Below, piece by piece: positions 25,674 through 34,684 of a DNA stretch of 64,000 nt. Origin of the DNA: Bacteroidales bacterium. GTDB taxonomy: Bacteria > Bacteroidota > Bacteroidia > Bacteroidales > UBA932. Positions within the stretch are counted from its first letter, which is position 1. Every line of letters starts with the position of its first letter. The stretch spans positions 1-64,000 of the forward strand of contig JAFQFD010000038.1 of assembly GCA_017415715.1 (NCBI GenBank). The letters are read 5' to 3'. Under the pieces are notes generated by a model. That model was not told the DNA's origin. It worked only from the letters and a program-made list of their open reading frames with translations, and searched no databases. Both the position numbers and the translations under genes were made by a program.

Positions 25674-26300
25674 ATGATAACTTTTGGATACAACAGCAGA
25701 TTTTCTGCTCCGCTCAGAGCCTTGCTCTTCATCGCGTTCGGCGTGTTGATGATTCTTGCCAAGGCTGACGCGATGGAACTGGTGGTCAAGGTCGTCGCAG
25801 CCTTCGTGCTGGCGACAGGGCTGGTGTCTTTCTTCCTCGGATATAAGAAGAAGGCAGACGGAACAATGCCGCTTTCGACAGTAGGTGCGGTGACAAATAT
25901 CGTGATTGCCGTACTCCTTTTTGTGTTCTCTAAAGGAGTGGCGGGATTCATAAGCTATCTCCTGGGCTTTGTGCTTCTGGGCTTTGGCATATTCCAGATT
26001 TCAGTGCTTGCCAGCGTGCGCAAATCTGTCAAGGTGGGATTCGGAGCATATGTAATCCCTCTTGTCGTTGCGCTTGTGGGCCTGTTCATCATAATATGGC
26101 CGAAGGCGCTCGGACAGAGCATAGGCCTCGTGGCGGGCATAGCGCTCATAGCATATGGTATATCGGAATTCATAGCTGCGTTCAAGGTAAGCTCGGCTAC
26201 GGATCCTGACAAGATCACCCCTGCTCCCGCACAGGAAGAGCCGGCTCCGGAAGCTCTTGAAGCAAAGGATGTGGATTACGAAAAGGTGGACGAGCAGTAA
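25674..26300 (+). CDS. DUF308 (HdeD-like) integral membrane protein
   Basis: This is a 208-residue inner-membrane protein with about six transmembrane helices between residues 10 and 175, arranged as repeated pairs, matching the DUF308/HdeD family. HdeD is linked to acid stress in Escherichia coli; the role here is unknown. The C-terminal 35 residues are a soluble, Pro/Ala/Glu-rich tail. Its TAA overlaps the ATG of dnaG by one base, so the two are translationally coupled, although no functional link is apparent. Confidence 0.85.
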   Translation: MITFGYNSRFSAPLRALLFIAFGVLMILAKADAMELVVKVVAAFVLATGLVSFFLGYKKKADGTMPLSTVGAVTNIVIAVLLFVFSKGVAGFISYLLGFVLLGFGIFQISVLASVRKSVKVGFGAYVIPLVVALVGLFIIIWPKALGQSIGLVAGIALIAYGISEFIAAFKVSSATDPDKITPAPAQEEPAPEALEAKDVDYEKVDEQ

Positions 26301-28327
26301 TGATACCACAGGAAACGGTAAACAGGATACTTGACCTCGCGCAGATCGAGGACGTGATAGGTGACTTCGTGACCCTGAAGAGGGCGGGAGCCACCTACAA
26401 GGCCTGCTGCCCTTTCCATAACGAGAAGACTCCGTCATTTGTCGTGTCTCCGACAAAGGGCATATACAAATGCTTTGGCTGCGGCAAGTCGGGTACGGCT
26501 GTGGGCTTTGTGATGGAGCATGAAAGCCTTTCGTATGTCGATGCCCTGAAGTATCTCGCGAAGAAATACAATGTCGAGGTCGTGGAGACGGAGGTGAGCG
26601 CGGAGGAGATCGCGAAGCGTCAGCGCGGCGAGAGCCTCCTGCTGGTGTCGGAGTTTGCAGGGAAGTTCTTCCAGGACACTTTGTGGACCACAGATGAGGG
26701 ACAGACCATAGGATATCAGTATTTCCGCAGTCGCGGACTTACTGACGAGACCATAAGGAAATATGGCCTGGGATGGGCCCCGGCCAACAGGACGACGTTC
26801 CTGGAGAAGGCCCGTGCGGCAGGATATAAGGAGGAGTACCTCCTCGACACAGGTCTGTGCAAGCAGTATGAGGACGGCAGGATTGTGGACAATTTCTGCG
26901 ACAGGGCCATGTTCCCGATCCATTCTGCAAGCGGCCGCGTCATCGCCTTCGGAGGAAGGACGCTGCACAAAGACCCGAAGTTCCCTAAATACGTCAATTC
27001 GAAAGAGACCGAGATCTATGTCAAGAGCAAGTCTCTTTATGGAATATATTTCGCCAAGAACGAGATTTCGCGTCAGGACAAGTGTATCCTTGTAGAAGGC
27101 TATCTTGATGTCCTGTCGATGCATCAGCTTGGCATCACCAACGTGGTGGCCTCGAGCGGAACATCTCTCACGGTCGAGCAGATCAGGCTCATAAAGAGGT
27201 TCACCTCGAATGTGACCATCATCTATGACGGCGATGGTGCGGGCATAAAGGCGGCTCTCAGGGGCATAGACCTCGTGCTGAAGGAGGGACTTAACGTCAA
27301 GGTGGTCCTTCTGCCTGACGGCCAGGATCCGGACGACTTCTCGAAGAAGCATACGCTGGAGCAGTTCCAGGAATATATAGCCTCAAACGAGCAGGACTTC
27401 ATCAATTTCAAGACCGACCTGCTTCTTGACGAGGCTGGAACCGATCCGCTCAAAAGGGCGAATCTTATAAATGAGATAGCGGACACGATTGCGCTTATGC
27501 CGGACCCGATAACAAGGGCCGTGTATATACAGGCGACAGCCGTGAGGTTCGAGATCGACGAGCATATCCTCACAAACCGCATCAACAAGGTGCGTATGAA
27601 GATGATAGAGGAGGAGCGCAAGCAGTGGGAGAGAGAGAAGGCAAGGCAGCAGGCGGCGGCCATGCCGGACCAGGGTCCGTATCCTGTCGGACCGGACATG
27701 GGGCCGGAGCCGTCATATCCGGAGGTCCCTTATGACGTTCCGGTAATAGAGGTCCCTCAGACAGGTCCGATAAAGATAGAGAACAAGTATGTGGAGGCAT
27801 GCGAAAGGGAACTTCTCGGATTCATATTGGAGGATGGCTGCTCGACGCTTGAGTTTGAGGCCGAGTCCAAGTATTATTCGGAAGAGCCGATCACTGTGGC
27901 TGACTTCATTGACGCCACACTTGCCGACAGCGACCTCGTATTTCTTAATTCGTCATACGACAAGACATATGAGGCATTCTTCGAACTCTATCAGGAGGGA
28001 CTGCCACAGAATGTCATCAGCCAGAGACTGATGAACAGCCAGGACGAGGAGATCGCGGCTGTGGCCAAGGAAATCCTCATAGAGAAATATGAGATCACGG
28101 TAAAGAACTATGAGCAGTCGATGACTGCAAGGTCGACAGTGCTTGTGATGTTCGTGCCGAAGTCGCTTCTTGCATATCAGTGCAAGAGAGTGGACCTGGA
28201 TATCCAGGAGAAGATGAAACTGTTGGCTTCCATGCAGGATCAGGATGCCATGGAAACCCTCCTCAAGGAAATCCAGAACCTGAATAAAGTCAAGACGAGG
28301 CTCAACAACGAGCTGGGCAGAGTCTGA
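26300..28327 (+). CDS. dnaG: DNA primase
   Basis: It makes RNA primers for chromosomal replication. The 675-residue protein begins with a CHC2-type zinc finger (C37, H40, C58, C61, in CPFHNEKT and YKCFGCG). The catalytic core follows, with the conserved FGGR segment and a TOPRIM domain including [11 protein letters not shown] and the DGDGAG metal motif (about 310-316). The C-terminal helical region would contact DnaB helicase. A Pro-rich linker lies at about residues 453-495. It starts on the last base of the preceding DUF308 gene. Length is normal for the order. Confidence 0.97.
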   Translation: MIPQETVNRILDLAQIEDVIGDFVTLKRAGATYKACCPFHNEKTPSFVVSPTKGIYKCFGCGKSGTAVGFVMEHESLSYVDALKYLAKKYNVEVVETEVSAEEIAKRQRGESLLLVSEFAGKFFQDTLWTTDEGQTIGYQYFRSRGLTDETIRKYGLGWAPANRTTFLEKARAAGYKEEYLLDTGLCKQYEDGRIVDNFCDRAMFPIHSASGRVIAFGGRTLHKDPKFPKYVNSKETEIYVKSKSLYGIYFAKNEISRQDKCILVEGYLDVLSMHQLGITNVVASSGTSLTVEQIRLIKRFTSNVTIIYDGDGAGIKAALRGIDLVLKEGLNVKVVLLPDGQDPDDFSKKHTLEQFQEYIASNEQDFINFKTDLLLDEAGTDPLKRANLINEIADTIALMPDPITRAVYIQATAVRFEIDEHILTNRINKVRMKMIEEERKQWEREKARQQAAAMPDQGPYPVGPDMGPEPSYPEVPYDVPVIEVPQTGPIKIENKYVEACERELLGFILEDGCSTLEFEAESKYYSEEPITVADFIDATLADSDLVFLNSSYDKTYEAFFELYQEGLPQNVISQRLMNSQDEEIAAVAKEILIEKYEITVKNYEQSMTARSTVLVMFVPKSLLAYQCKRVDLDIQEKMKLLASMQDQDAMETLLKEIQNLNKVKTRLNNELGRV

Positions 28328-28362
28328 CTGTAACCCTGAAAAATGTATTAAAGAATAAACAT

Positions 28363-30558
28363 ATGAGCAAGAAATTCAACAGAACACTGGTGACCTGTGC
28401 GCTTCCATACGCCAACGGTCCCGTGCACATCGGCCACCTCGCCGGTGTATATGTACCGGCAGACATCTATGTGAGGTACTTGAGAATGAGGGGAGAGGAC
28501 GTGCTGTATGTCTGCGGATCGGATGAGCACGGAGTGCCGATCACCATCAAGGCGCAGAAGGAAGGATGCACTCCGCAGGATATCGTGGACAGATATCACA
28601 AGATCATCAAGAATTCATTCACAGGACTCGGAATCAACTTCGACATATATTCGAGGACATCTTCGAAGACTCACCACAAGAACGCCTCTGACTTCTTCAG
28701 AAAGCTCTATGAGGAGGGCAAGTTCATTGAGAAGGTGAGCGAGCAGTACTATGACGAGGAGACCAAGACCTTCCTCGCTGACCGCTACATCACCGGCACC
28801 TGCCCGCGCTGCGGCGCAGAGGGCGCCTATGGCGACCAGTGCGAGAAGTGCGGTGCGACACTCAGCCCGGACGAGCTGATCAACCCGAAGTCGGCCCTCA
28901 GCGGCGGCGAGCTCGTCAAGAAGGAGACTAAGCATTGGTATCTGCCTCTCGACCAGTATGAAGGATGGCTCTCAGAGTGGATCCTCGACGGACACAAGGA
29001 GTGGAGAAGCAATGTCTACGGCCAGTGCAAGAGCTGGATCGACGGCGGCCTTCAGCCACGTGCCGTGAGCCGTGACCTCAACTGGGGCGTCCCTGTGCCT
29101 GTTGAAGGCTCGGAGGGTAAGGTCCTCTATGTATGGTTTGATGCCCCTATAGGATATATCTCCAACACTCAGGAACTTCTTCCTCAGTCATGGGAGAAGT
29201 GGTGGAAGAGCGAGGACACCAAGCTCGTGCACTTCATCGGAAAGGACAACATCGTGTTCCACTGCATCGTATTCCCTTCAATGCTGAAGGCTGACGGCAG
29301 CTACATACTTCCTGACAACGTTCCTGCAAACGAGTTCCTCAACCTCGAGGGTGACAAGATCTCGACATCACGCGGCTGGGCTGTATGGCTCCACGAATAT
29401 CTCGAGCAGTTCCCTGGACAGGAGGATGTGCTCCGCTATGTCCTCACTGCCAATGCTCCTGAGACAAAGGACAACGACTTCTCATGGAAGGACTTCCAGG
29501 CACGCAACAACAGCGAGCTTGTCGCTATCCTCGGAAACTTCGTCAACCGTGCAGTGGTTCTTACACATAAGTATTTTGACGGCAAGGTGCCTGCAGACCT
29601 CAAGCCGGAGGCTGTGGATGCAGAGACTCTTGCCCAGATCCAGCCACTCAAGGAGGAGATGCAGCGCTATCTGGACGGCTACAAGTTCCGCGAGGCCCTC
29701 AAAGAGGCCATGAACATTGCCCGTCTCGGAAACAAGTATCTCACTGACACCGAGCCGTGGAAGGTTGCCAAGACAGACATGGACAGGACAGCTTCTATCC
29801 TGAATGTTTCTCTCCAGATCTGCGCATCGCTTGCGGTGGCCTTCGAACCGTTCCTCCCATTCTCGGCAGAAAAGCTCCGCAGCATCCTCAACGTAGGCAT
29901 CGTAGCGGGTACAGACCATCGCGAAGGCGAGGAAGGTGCGACAAGCGAGAACATATACAAGGCAGGCGAAGGTGCAGCACTTCATACAACACATTGTGCA
30001 GACTCACGTCATTGCGAGGAGCGTAGCGACGTGGCAATCTCCCTCTCATGGGACGACCTCGGCAAGCCATCCCTCCTCCCAGCGGGCCATCAGCTCAACC
30101 CTGCAACCCTTCTCTTCGCCAAGATCGAGGACGAGGTTGTAGACGCTCAGATCGCACGTCTTGAGGCGATCCGCGCCGAGCGCGAGGCGGCCGCTAAGGC
30201 CGCTGAAGCAGCCGTAGTGACGCCTCAGAAGGAAGAGTGCACATTCGACGACTTCCAGAAGATGGACATAAGGACAGCGACAGTCCTCGAGGCTGAGCGA
30301 GTGCCAAAGACTGACAAGCTCCTGAAGCTTACCATCGATACTGGCATCGACAAGAGAGTGATCGTGTCAGGCATAGCCGAGCAGTATTCTCCTGAGGAGA
30401 TGGTCGGCAAGCAGATCTGCATTCTCGCCAACCTTGCACCTCGCAAGATCCGTGGCATCGAGTCCAAGGGAATGATCCTCATGGCTCGTCAGAACGATGG
30501 CAAGATGCGCTTCATCACTCCGCAGGAAACTCTCTGCAACGGAGCGGAAATAGGATAA
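28363..30558 (+). CDS. metG: Methionyl-tRNA synthetase with a REP-derived insertion
   Basis: It charges tRNA-Met. The 731-residue protein has the HIGH motif (VHIGHLAG, about residues 21-28), a four-Cys zinc site (CPRCG...CEKCG, about 147-167), the KMSKS-equivalent DKISTSRGW and a C-terminal tRNA-binding EMAP-II-like domain (about 625-731). Residues 549-560 read [12 protein letters not shown], the in-frame translation of a GTCATTGCGAGG-type palindrome. The segment lies within about 50 extra residues between the anticodon-binding helices and the LLPAGHQLN stretch that normally follows them. The reading frame remains open and all catalytic motifs are intact, so the enzyme should work. Confidence 0.96.
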   Translation: MSKKFNRTLVTCALPYANGPVHIGHLAGVYVPADIYVRYLRMRGEDVLYVCGSDEHGVPITIKAQKEGCTPQDIVDRYHKIIKNSFTGLGINFDIYSRTSSKTHHKNASDFFRKLYEEGKFIEKVSEQYYDEETKTFLADRYITGTCPRCGAEGAYGDQCEKCGATLSPDELINPKSALSGGELVKKETKHWYLPLDQYEGWLSEWILDGHKEWRSNVYGQCKSWIDGGLQPRAVSRDLNWGVPVPVEGSEGKVLYVWFDAPIGYISNTQELLPQSWEKWWKSEDTKLVHFIGKDNIVFHCIVFPSMLKADGSYILPDNVPANEFLNLEGDKISTSRGWAVWLHEYLEQFPGQEDVLRYVLTANAPETKDNDFSWKDFQARNNSELVAILGNFVNRAVVLTHKYFDGKVPADLKPEAVDAETLAQIQPLKEEMQRYLDGYKFREALKEAMNIARLGNKYLTDTEPWKVAKTDMDRTASILNVSLQICASLAVAFEPFLPFSAEKLRSILNVGIVAGTDHREGEEGATSENIYKAGEGAALHTTHCADSRHCEERSDVAISLSWDDLGKPSLLPAGHQLNPATLLFAKIEDEVVDAQIARLEAIRAEREAAAKAAEAAVVTPQKEECTFDDFQKMDIRTATVLEAERVPKTDKLLKLTIDTGIDKRVIVSGIAEQYSPEEMVGKQICILANLAPRKIRGIESKGMILMARQNDGKMRFITPQETLCNGAEIG
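30008..30040 (+). repeat. REP-like palindrome, GTCATTGCGAGG...GGCAATCT subtype, inside metG
   Basis: A 33-bp element with stem ATTGCGAGG.../...GTGGCAAT inserted in frame in metG and translated as [13 protein letters not shown] near-identical copy lies in murB at 31555-31587. Confidence 0.9.
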
Positions 30559-30562
30559 TATC

Positions 30563-31285
30563 ATGAAGAACATTTTCAGAATCATTGCGGTTGCAGTGCT
30601 CCTGTCGGGCGCTGTGACTGCTTTCGCACAGGGCTATGGCCGTTATGAGGTGCGATGGGGAAAGGTATATTACGGTAATGTGGAACTTCGCGAAGCGGAT
30701 GCCAGGACTATCCAGGACCTGGGTTACGGTTATGCAAAGGATTGCTGCAATGTCTACTGGAAAGGTCAGATCCTTCCATATGTCGATCCGACATATTTCA
30801 GACTCAATGACCGTTATGCCGACAGACCTCCTTTGAAGCATGAGCCGGGCGGAAGGCCGGGACAAGGCCATTATGACAATTACGGATACATCGTCACCGG
30901 CAATGCAGTGCTTTTCAACGGCAGACTGGTTCCGGGCGCCAGAGCTTCCTCTTTCAAGGATCTGGGATGGGGATATGCTGCAGACACATACAATGTGTAT
31001 TATTGCGGCGAGGTCATCCAGGGGGCGTCTGTCCGTAATTTCAAGGTCGTAAAGGACGGCTATGCAAAGAACAGTTACGATGTGTACTATCTTGGTCAGA
31101 AGATCCACGGGGCAGCGCCTTCATCATTCAAGCTGCTCTCGGACGGATATGCAAAGGATTCGTTCAGCGTATATTATTGCGGTGAGAAGATACATCTGGC
31201 AAATGTGCATACCTTCAAGGTGCTTCGCGGCGGATATGCGCAGGATATTTTCCATTCGTACTATCTTGGCAAGGTTCTGAACTAG
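30563..31285 (+). CDS. DKNYY-type repeat protein, exported
   Basis: This is a 240-residue protein with a cleavable signal peptide (about residues 1-23, ending TAFAQ). The rest consists of about five repeats of some 35-40 residues, each containing GYAKDxxNVYYxG and then a turn such as A.SFK.L, the pattern of the DKNYY family. These repeats probably form a beta-structure in the periplasm or at the surface; no activity is known. It lies four bases after metG and four before murB, so it may be carried on their transcript. Confidence 0.78.
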   Translation: MKNIFRIIAVAVLLSGAVTAFAQGYGRYEVRWGKVYYGNVELREADARTIQDLGYGYAKDCCNVYWKGQILPYVDPTYFRLNDRYADRPPLKHEPGGRPGQGHYDNYGYIVTGNAVLFNGRLVPGARASSFKDLGWGYAADTYNVYYCGEVIQGASVRNFKVVKDGYAKNSYDVYYLGQKIHGAAPSSFKLLSDGYAKDSFSVYYCGEKIHLANVHTFKVLRGGYAQDIFHSYYLGKVLN

Positions 31286-31289
31286 TACT

Positions 31290-32468
31290 ATGATAAAGAC
31301 CGAATACTATAAGGATCTGACGAAGATGAACACCTTCGGAATGAAGGTGAAGGCGCGCTGTTTCATGGAGTATGATTCAGTGGCTGACCTTGTGGACATA
31401 GAGTTCGAGGAGCTTGCCCGCCCGGTGCTGCACATCGGCGGCGGAAGCAACCTCCTCTTCACCGATGACTTCAAAGGCACAGTCCTGCACTCGAAGATCA
31501 ACTTCATCGAGATCCTGGATGATTCCCCATGTCATAGCGAGGAGCGTGTCTCTTGTCATTGCGAGGAGCGTAGCGACGTGGCAATCTATGTCTCCGTCGG
31601 CGCCGGCGTAGTCTTCGACGACTTCTGCGCATGGGCTGCCAAGGAAGGCCTTTGGGGTGTGGAGAATCTGTCATATATTCCTGGAGAGGTGGGAGCGTCA
31701 GCTGTCCAGAACATCGGAGCTTATGGTGTTGAGGTCAAGGATGTGATCCATAAGGTTTATTGCTATGACACTGTCGAAGAGGAGTTCGTGAATTTCTCTG
31801 TCGAGGAGTGTGAGTATGGCTATCGTGATTCGATTTTCAAGGATCCGGAGATCAAGGGAAGATATATCGTGACTCATGTGGTGTTTGCGTTGAGTCGTGA
31901 GCCGAGACCAAGACTGGAGTATGGTCATCTGAAAGAAGCAGTAACATCGCCGGAGAATGGTGATGCGTCAATAGAGCGATATCTGACGCCGGAGATGATC
32001 AGGCGGGTGATTATCAAGATCAGGAAGGAGAAGTTGCCTGAGCCTTCTGTCATGGGAAGCGCCGGCAGTTTCTTCAAGAATCCGGTCATCACGATGGAGC
32101 ACTACCAGCGCATAGAGGCCGCAGCAAAAGCCGAACACGGTCCAGACTACAAGGTGCCGCATTATATCATCCCGAGCGACACCCCAACAGTCGTTCCGAG
32201 CGACACTTCCTACTGTCATTTCGAGCGACCGGAGGGAGTCGAGAAATCTCCTATGGTCAAAGTCCCGGCAGCATGGATGATCGAGCAGTGCGGCTGGAAG
32301 GGCAGACGCAGCGGCGGAGCCGCCGTCTATGACAAGCAGCCGCTGGTGATAGTCAACTACACCGGAGAGGCATACCCGGAAGAAATCATAGGCCTGGAGC
32401 GCCGCATCATAGCGTCAGTAAAAGCAAAATTCGGCGTAGACCTCCACCCGGAAGTGGAACATATATGA
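31290..32468 (+). CDS. murB: UDP-N-acetylenolpyruvoylglucosamine reductase with REP-derived insertions
   Basis: This FAD enzyme reduces UDP-GlcNAc-enolpyruvate to UDP-MurNAc in peptidoglycan synthesis. Key segments are present: HIGGGSNLLFTDDF, SYIPGEVGASAVQNIGAYG, GSAGSFFKNP with the catalytic Ser, and the terminal LHPEVEHI with the catalytic Glu. At 392 residues it is longer than the usual 330-345. The excess maps to two places that translate palindromic repeats: residues 81-100 (CHSEER, then [12 protein letters not shown]) and about 293-321 (ending CHFERPEGVEKSP). The frame stays open and catalytic residues are unaffected, so it is probably functional. It follows the DKNYY gene by four bases. 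Confidence 0.95.
   Translation: MIKTEYYKDLTKMNTFGMKVKARCFMEYDSVADLVDIEFEELARPVLHIGGGSNLLFTDDFKGTVLHSKINFIEILDDSPCHSEERVSCHCEERSDVAIYVSVGAGVVFDDFCAWAAKEGLWGVENLSYIPGEVGASAVQNIGAYGVEVKDVIHKVYCYDTVEEEFVNFSVEECEYGYRDSIFKDPEIKGRYIVTHVVFALSREPRPRLEYGHLKEAVTSPENGDASIERYLTPEMIRRVIIKIRKEKLPEPSVMGSAGSFFKNPVITMEHYQRIEAAAKAEHGPDYKVPHYIIPSDTPTVVPSDTSYCHFERPEGVEKSPMVKVPAAWMIEQCGWKGRRSGGAAVYDKQPLVIVNYTGEAYPEEIIGLERRIIASVKAKFGVDLHPEVEHI
31531..31587 (+). repeat. Partial plus full GTCATTGCGAGG-type palindromes inside murB
   Basis: A truncated copy (31531-31547, GTCATAGCGAGGAGCGT) is followed by a full copy (31555-31587) that matches the metG copy almost exactly. Both are translated in frame. Confidence 0.88.
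32215..32249 (+). repeat. GTCATTTCGA-type palindrome inside murB
   Basis: A 35-bp element ending GTCGAGAAATCT in the 3' part of murB, translated as CHFERPEGVEKSP. It belongs to the same subtype as 7786 and 10428, which are intergenic. Confidence 0.85.
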
Positions 32469-32638
32469 TCGGTAGGTTAAACACATGATGAATTGTAACT
32501 GGTTGGGTTTCAAGGCGTTATAAAATTGAATGCACTTAACCCCCACTTTAAAGAAGGGGTTAAACACAAAGCATTTTACAAATATCTGATTATCAGGTTG
32601 TTAAAAATAAACCTGCACTAGACCTGCAATATGAGAAT

Positions 32639-33733
32639 ATGAAATACGACCTGTTCATAAGTTATTCGAGGAAGGATTTCGAGGAAGTGTCGGCTCTTAT
32701 CGAAAAGATAAAGGCTGCGCTACCCGGCATTTCATATTGGTTCGACATCGACGGCATTGAGAGTGGTGACGAGTTCGAAGACAAGATCATCTCGGCAATC
32801 GACAACTCATCATATGTCCTCTTCGCTCTGTCGGAAAATTCCATCGGCTCCCAATGGACTAAAGATGAGGTGATGTATGCCAAGAATACAGACAAGAAAG
32901 TCATCCCCGTCCTCCTCAAAGGAGCCCAGATGAAAGGCTGGTTCCTCTTCAAGTTCGGTCGCGTCGATTGCATAGACTCCACAAACCAGCTCCAGATGGA
33001 CAAACTCCTCCACAATCTGGCGACCTGGACAGGCCAGCCGATTCCAGAGCAAAAGCCTGCGCCAGTCGTAGAGACGGCTCCGACTCAGAAGATCCAGTCA
33101 GAGACATTGTGCCCATGCGGAAGCGGTAAACTTTTCAAGGATTGCCACGGAAGGTCTGTTGCGCTGACTCCAGCTCCGGTTGTAGGGCCGACCCCTACAC
33201 TGGCCCCGAAACCATCAGAAAAGACATGGAAAGTGGGTGACTACTACAATGTCGGCGGAAAGGAAGGTGTGGTGTTCTGGGTTGATGAGACTGGAAAGCA
33301 TGGCAAGATCGTGAGTATGGATCAGGCGGAGTTGCAATGGTGTACAAAGGATGAGTATAATAAGGGGTTGACAGGTATTGCAACAGATTCCTCAAATGGA
33401 ATGAATAATCTTCGGTCTATAATGAAGATTGCGGCCTGGAAAGATAAATATCCGGCATTTGCATGGTGTGCAGATCATGGCGATGGCTGGTATCTTCCTG
33501 CCATAGATGAACTGAAGGAACTTCTGTTGAACGATGAAGTACATTCCAAAGTCAATGGAACACTTGAACAAAAGAGGGGATCTGTAATGTACTCAAAGGG
33601 ATCTTACAAAAGGTATAGGTCTTCTACTGAAGAAGATAAGCGGTGTGCGTGGCTCGTCCTTATGTACGGTGGCAGCACGAGCCACTACCTTAGGTACCTC
33701 AATTACTATGTGCGTGCAGTGTCCGCTTTTTAA
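32639..33733 (+). CDS. TIR domain - SEC-C motif - DUF1566 fusion protein
   Basis: This is a 364-residue protein without a signal peptide. Residues 1-130 form a TIR domain (YDLFISYSRKD at the start; W73 and E77 in SQWTKDEVMYA match the position of the NADase catalytic Glu). A Pro-rich linker leads to a SEC-C zinc motif (CPCGSGKLFKDCHG, about 158-171). Residues about 198-364 form a DUF1566/Lcl-like domain with a C-type-lectin-like look (YLPAIDEL, RSSTEE, VRAVSAF end). TIR proteins with intact Glu can cleave NAD+ or signal in anti-phage defence. The lectin-like domain would act as sensor; both roles are inferred. Its end resembles target proteins of diversity-generating retroelements, but no reverse transcriptase is in the window. 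It stands alone between murB and an SPFH gene. Confidence 0.8.
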   Translation: MKYDLFISYSRKDFEEVSALIEKIKAALPGISYWFDIDGIESGDEFEDKIISAIDNSSYVLFALSENSIGSQWTKDEVMYAKNTDKKVIPVLLKGAQMKGWFLFKFGRVDCIDSTNQLQMDKLLHNLATWTGQPIPEQKPAPVVETAPTQKIQSETLCPCGSGKLFKDCHGRSVALTPAPVVGPTPTLAPKPSEKTWKVGDYYNVGGKEGVVFWVDETGKHGKIVSMDQAELQWCTKDEYNKGLTGIATDSSNGMNNLRSIMKIAAWKDKYPAFAWCADHGDGWYLPAIDELKELLLNDEVHSKVNGTLEQKRGSVMYSKGSYKRYRSSTEEDKRCAWLVLMYGGSTSHYLRYLNYYVRAVSAF

Positions 33734-33802
33734 ACATAAGGTTTTGTCCTTTGAACTTGAAACTTTTTGCTGACAGGATTATAAACTTTTAAACTATATA
33801 TT

Positions 33803-34678
33803 ATGAAGACTTATTATGACATGAAGCGTGTGTGGACGCTTGTCGGGGTTGTTTTTGTTATGGCTGCCATGGTTGGCGGTCTGACCGGATGTTCGCTTTG
33901 CGGCGTGGATGGTGATGAGGAAGGCGTGTTCATCAAGAAGCCGTACATCTTCGGAAAGGGCGGTGTGGATCCGCAGGCTCTGGTCGAGGGATCGGAGTGG
34001 AAGGTGTTCTCTACTGACTTCGTGACATATAAGAATGTGCCGGTGAAGTATACCGAGACTTTCGACGACGTGTTCTGCGATGACAATACTCCGCTCGACC
34101 TCAGCGCGCACCTTACCCTGAGGATCCAGAGGGGAAAGTCTCCGATTCTTCATATGAATTACGGTCCTGACTGGTATAGCAACAACATCAAGGAGAACTT
34201 CCGCGAGATCGTGCGTAACTTCATCAGTACCTATGACATGTACACCCTGGTGAGCAACCGTGAGGTGTATGATTCGGTTAAGGTGGACATCACAGAGAAG
34301 CTTCATGAATATATCGTAAGGCTGGACGGTGACAAGGAGTTTCCTGTGGACATCGTGAACGTCGTTGTGGACAAGGCGAAGCCGAACAGCGAGGTCATGG
34401 CCGAGCTGAACAAGACGGCGACCATGGCGCAGCAGAAGCAGACCCAGCTCAAGCAGCAGGAGATGGAGGAGCAGAGACGCATCACCGAGAACAAGCGTGC
34501 GCTTGCGGACAAGGAGTACCAGCGTCAGATGGGACTCTCTCCGGAGCAGTTCATAGCGTTGCGCGCCCTTGAACTTGAGAACCTCAAGGTCGAGATGGTC
34601 CGCGACAAGCCGAACGTGAATGTGGATGTCCTCCTGGGCAACCATTCGAATTCATTCTGGGACATAAAGAAGAAATAA
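33803..34678 (+). CDS. SPFH/Band 7 (prohibitin-like) lipoprotein
   Basis: This is a 291-residue membrane-anchored protein. An N-terminal hydrophobic stretch (about residues 11-30) ends in LTGC, which fits a lipobox, although a plain transmembrane anchor is also possible. The SPFH domain covers about 45-200 (FVTYKNVPVKYTE, DLSAHLTLRIQ and the helix IVRNFIST). A Gln/Glu/Lys-rich coiled coil follows (about 200-245). SPFH proteins form membrane microdomain scaffolds. It ends six bases before murA, so the two may share a transcript. Function beyond the scaffold role cannot be stated. Confidence 0.82.
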   Translation: MKTYYDMKRVWTLVGVVFVMAAMVGGLTGCSLCGVDGDEEGVFIKKPYIFGKGGVDPQALVEGSEWKVFSTDFVTYKNVPVKYTETFDDVFCDDNTPLDLSAHLTLRIQRGKSPILHMNYGPDWYSNNIKENFREIVRNFISTYDMYTLVSNREVYDSVKVDITEKLHEYIVRLDGDKEFPVDIVNVVVDKAKPNSEVMAELNKTATMAQQKQTQLKQQEMEEQRRITENKRALADKEYQRQMGLSPEQFIALRALELENLKVEMVRDKPNVNVDVLLGNHSNSFWDIKKK

Positions 34679-34684
34679 CATCAT

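Noticed and set aside
29998-30044. Frameshift or assembly error in metG at the odd [12 protein letters not shown] segment
   Set aside because: The frame is open on both sides, and the segment is an exact copy of a repeat also found in murB, so insertion explains it better.
32469-32638. Riboswitch or RNA gene between murB and the TIR fusion gene
   Set aside because: Only one 8-bp stem (TTAACCCC/GGGGTTAA) is visible, with no known riboswitch core and no T-run.
33600-33733. A complete diversity-generating retroelement
   Set aside because: No reverse transcriptase, accessory gene or template repeat is present in the window; only the target-like end is kept as a tentative finding.
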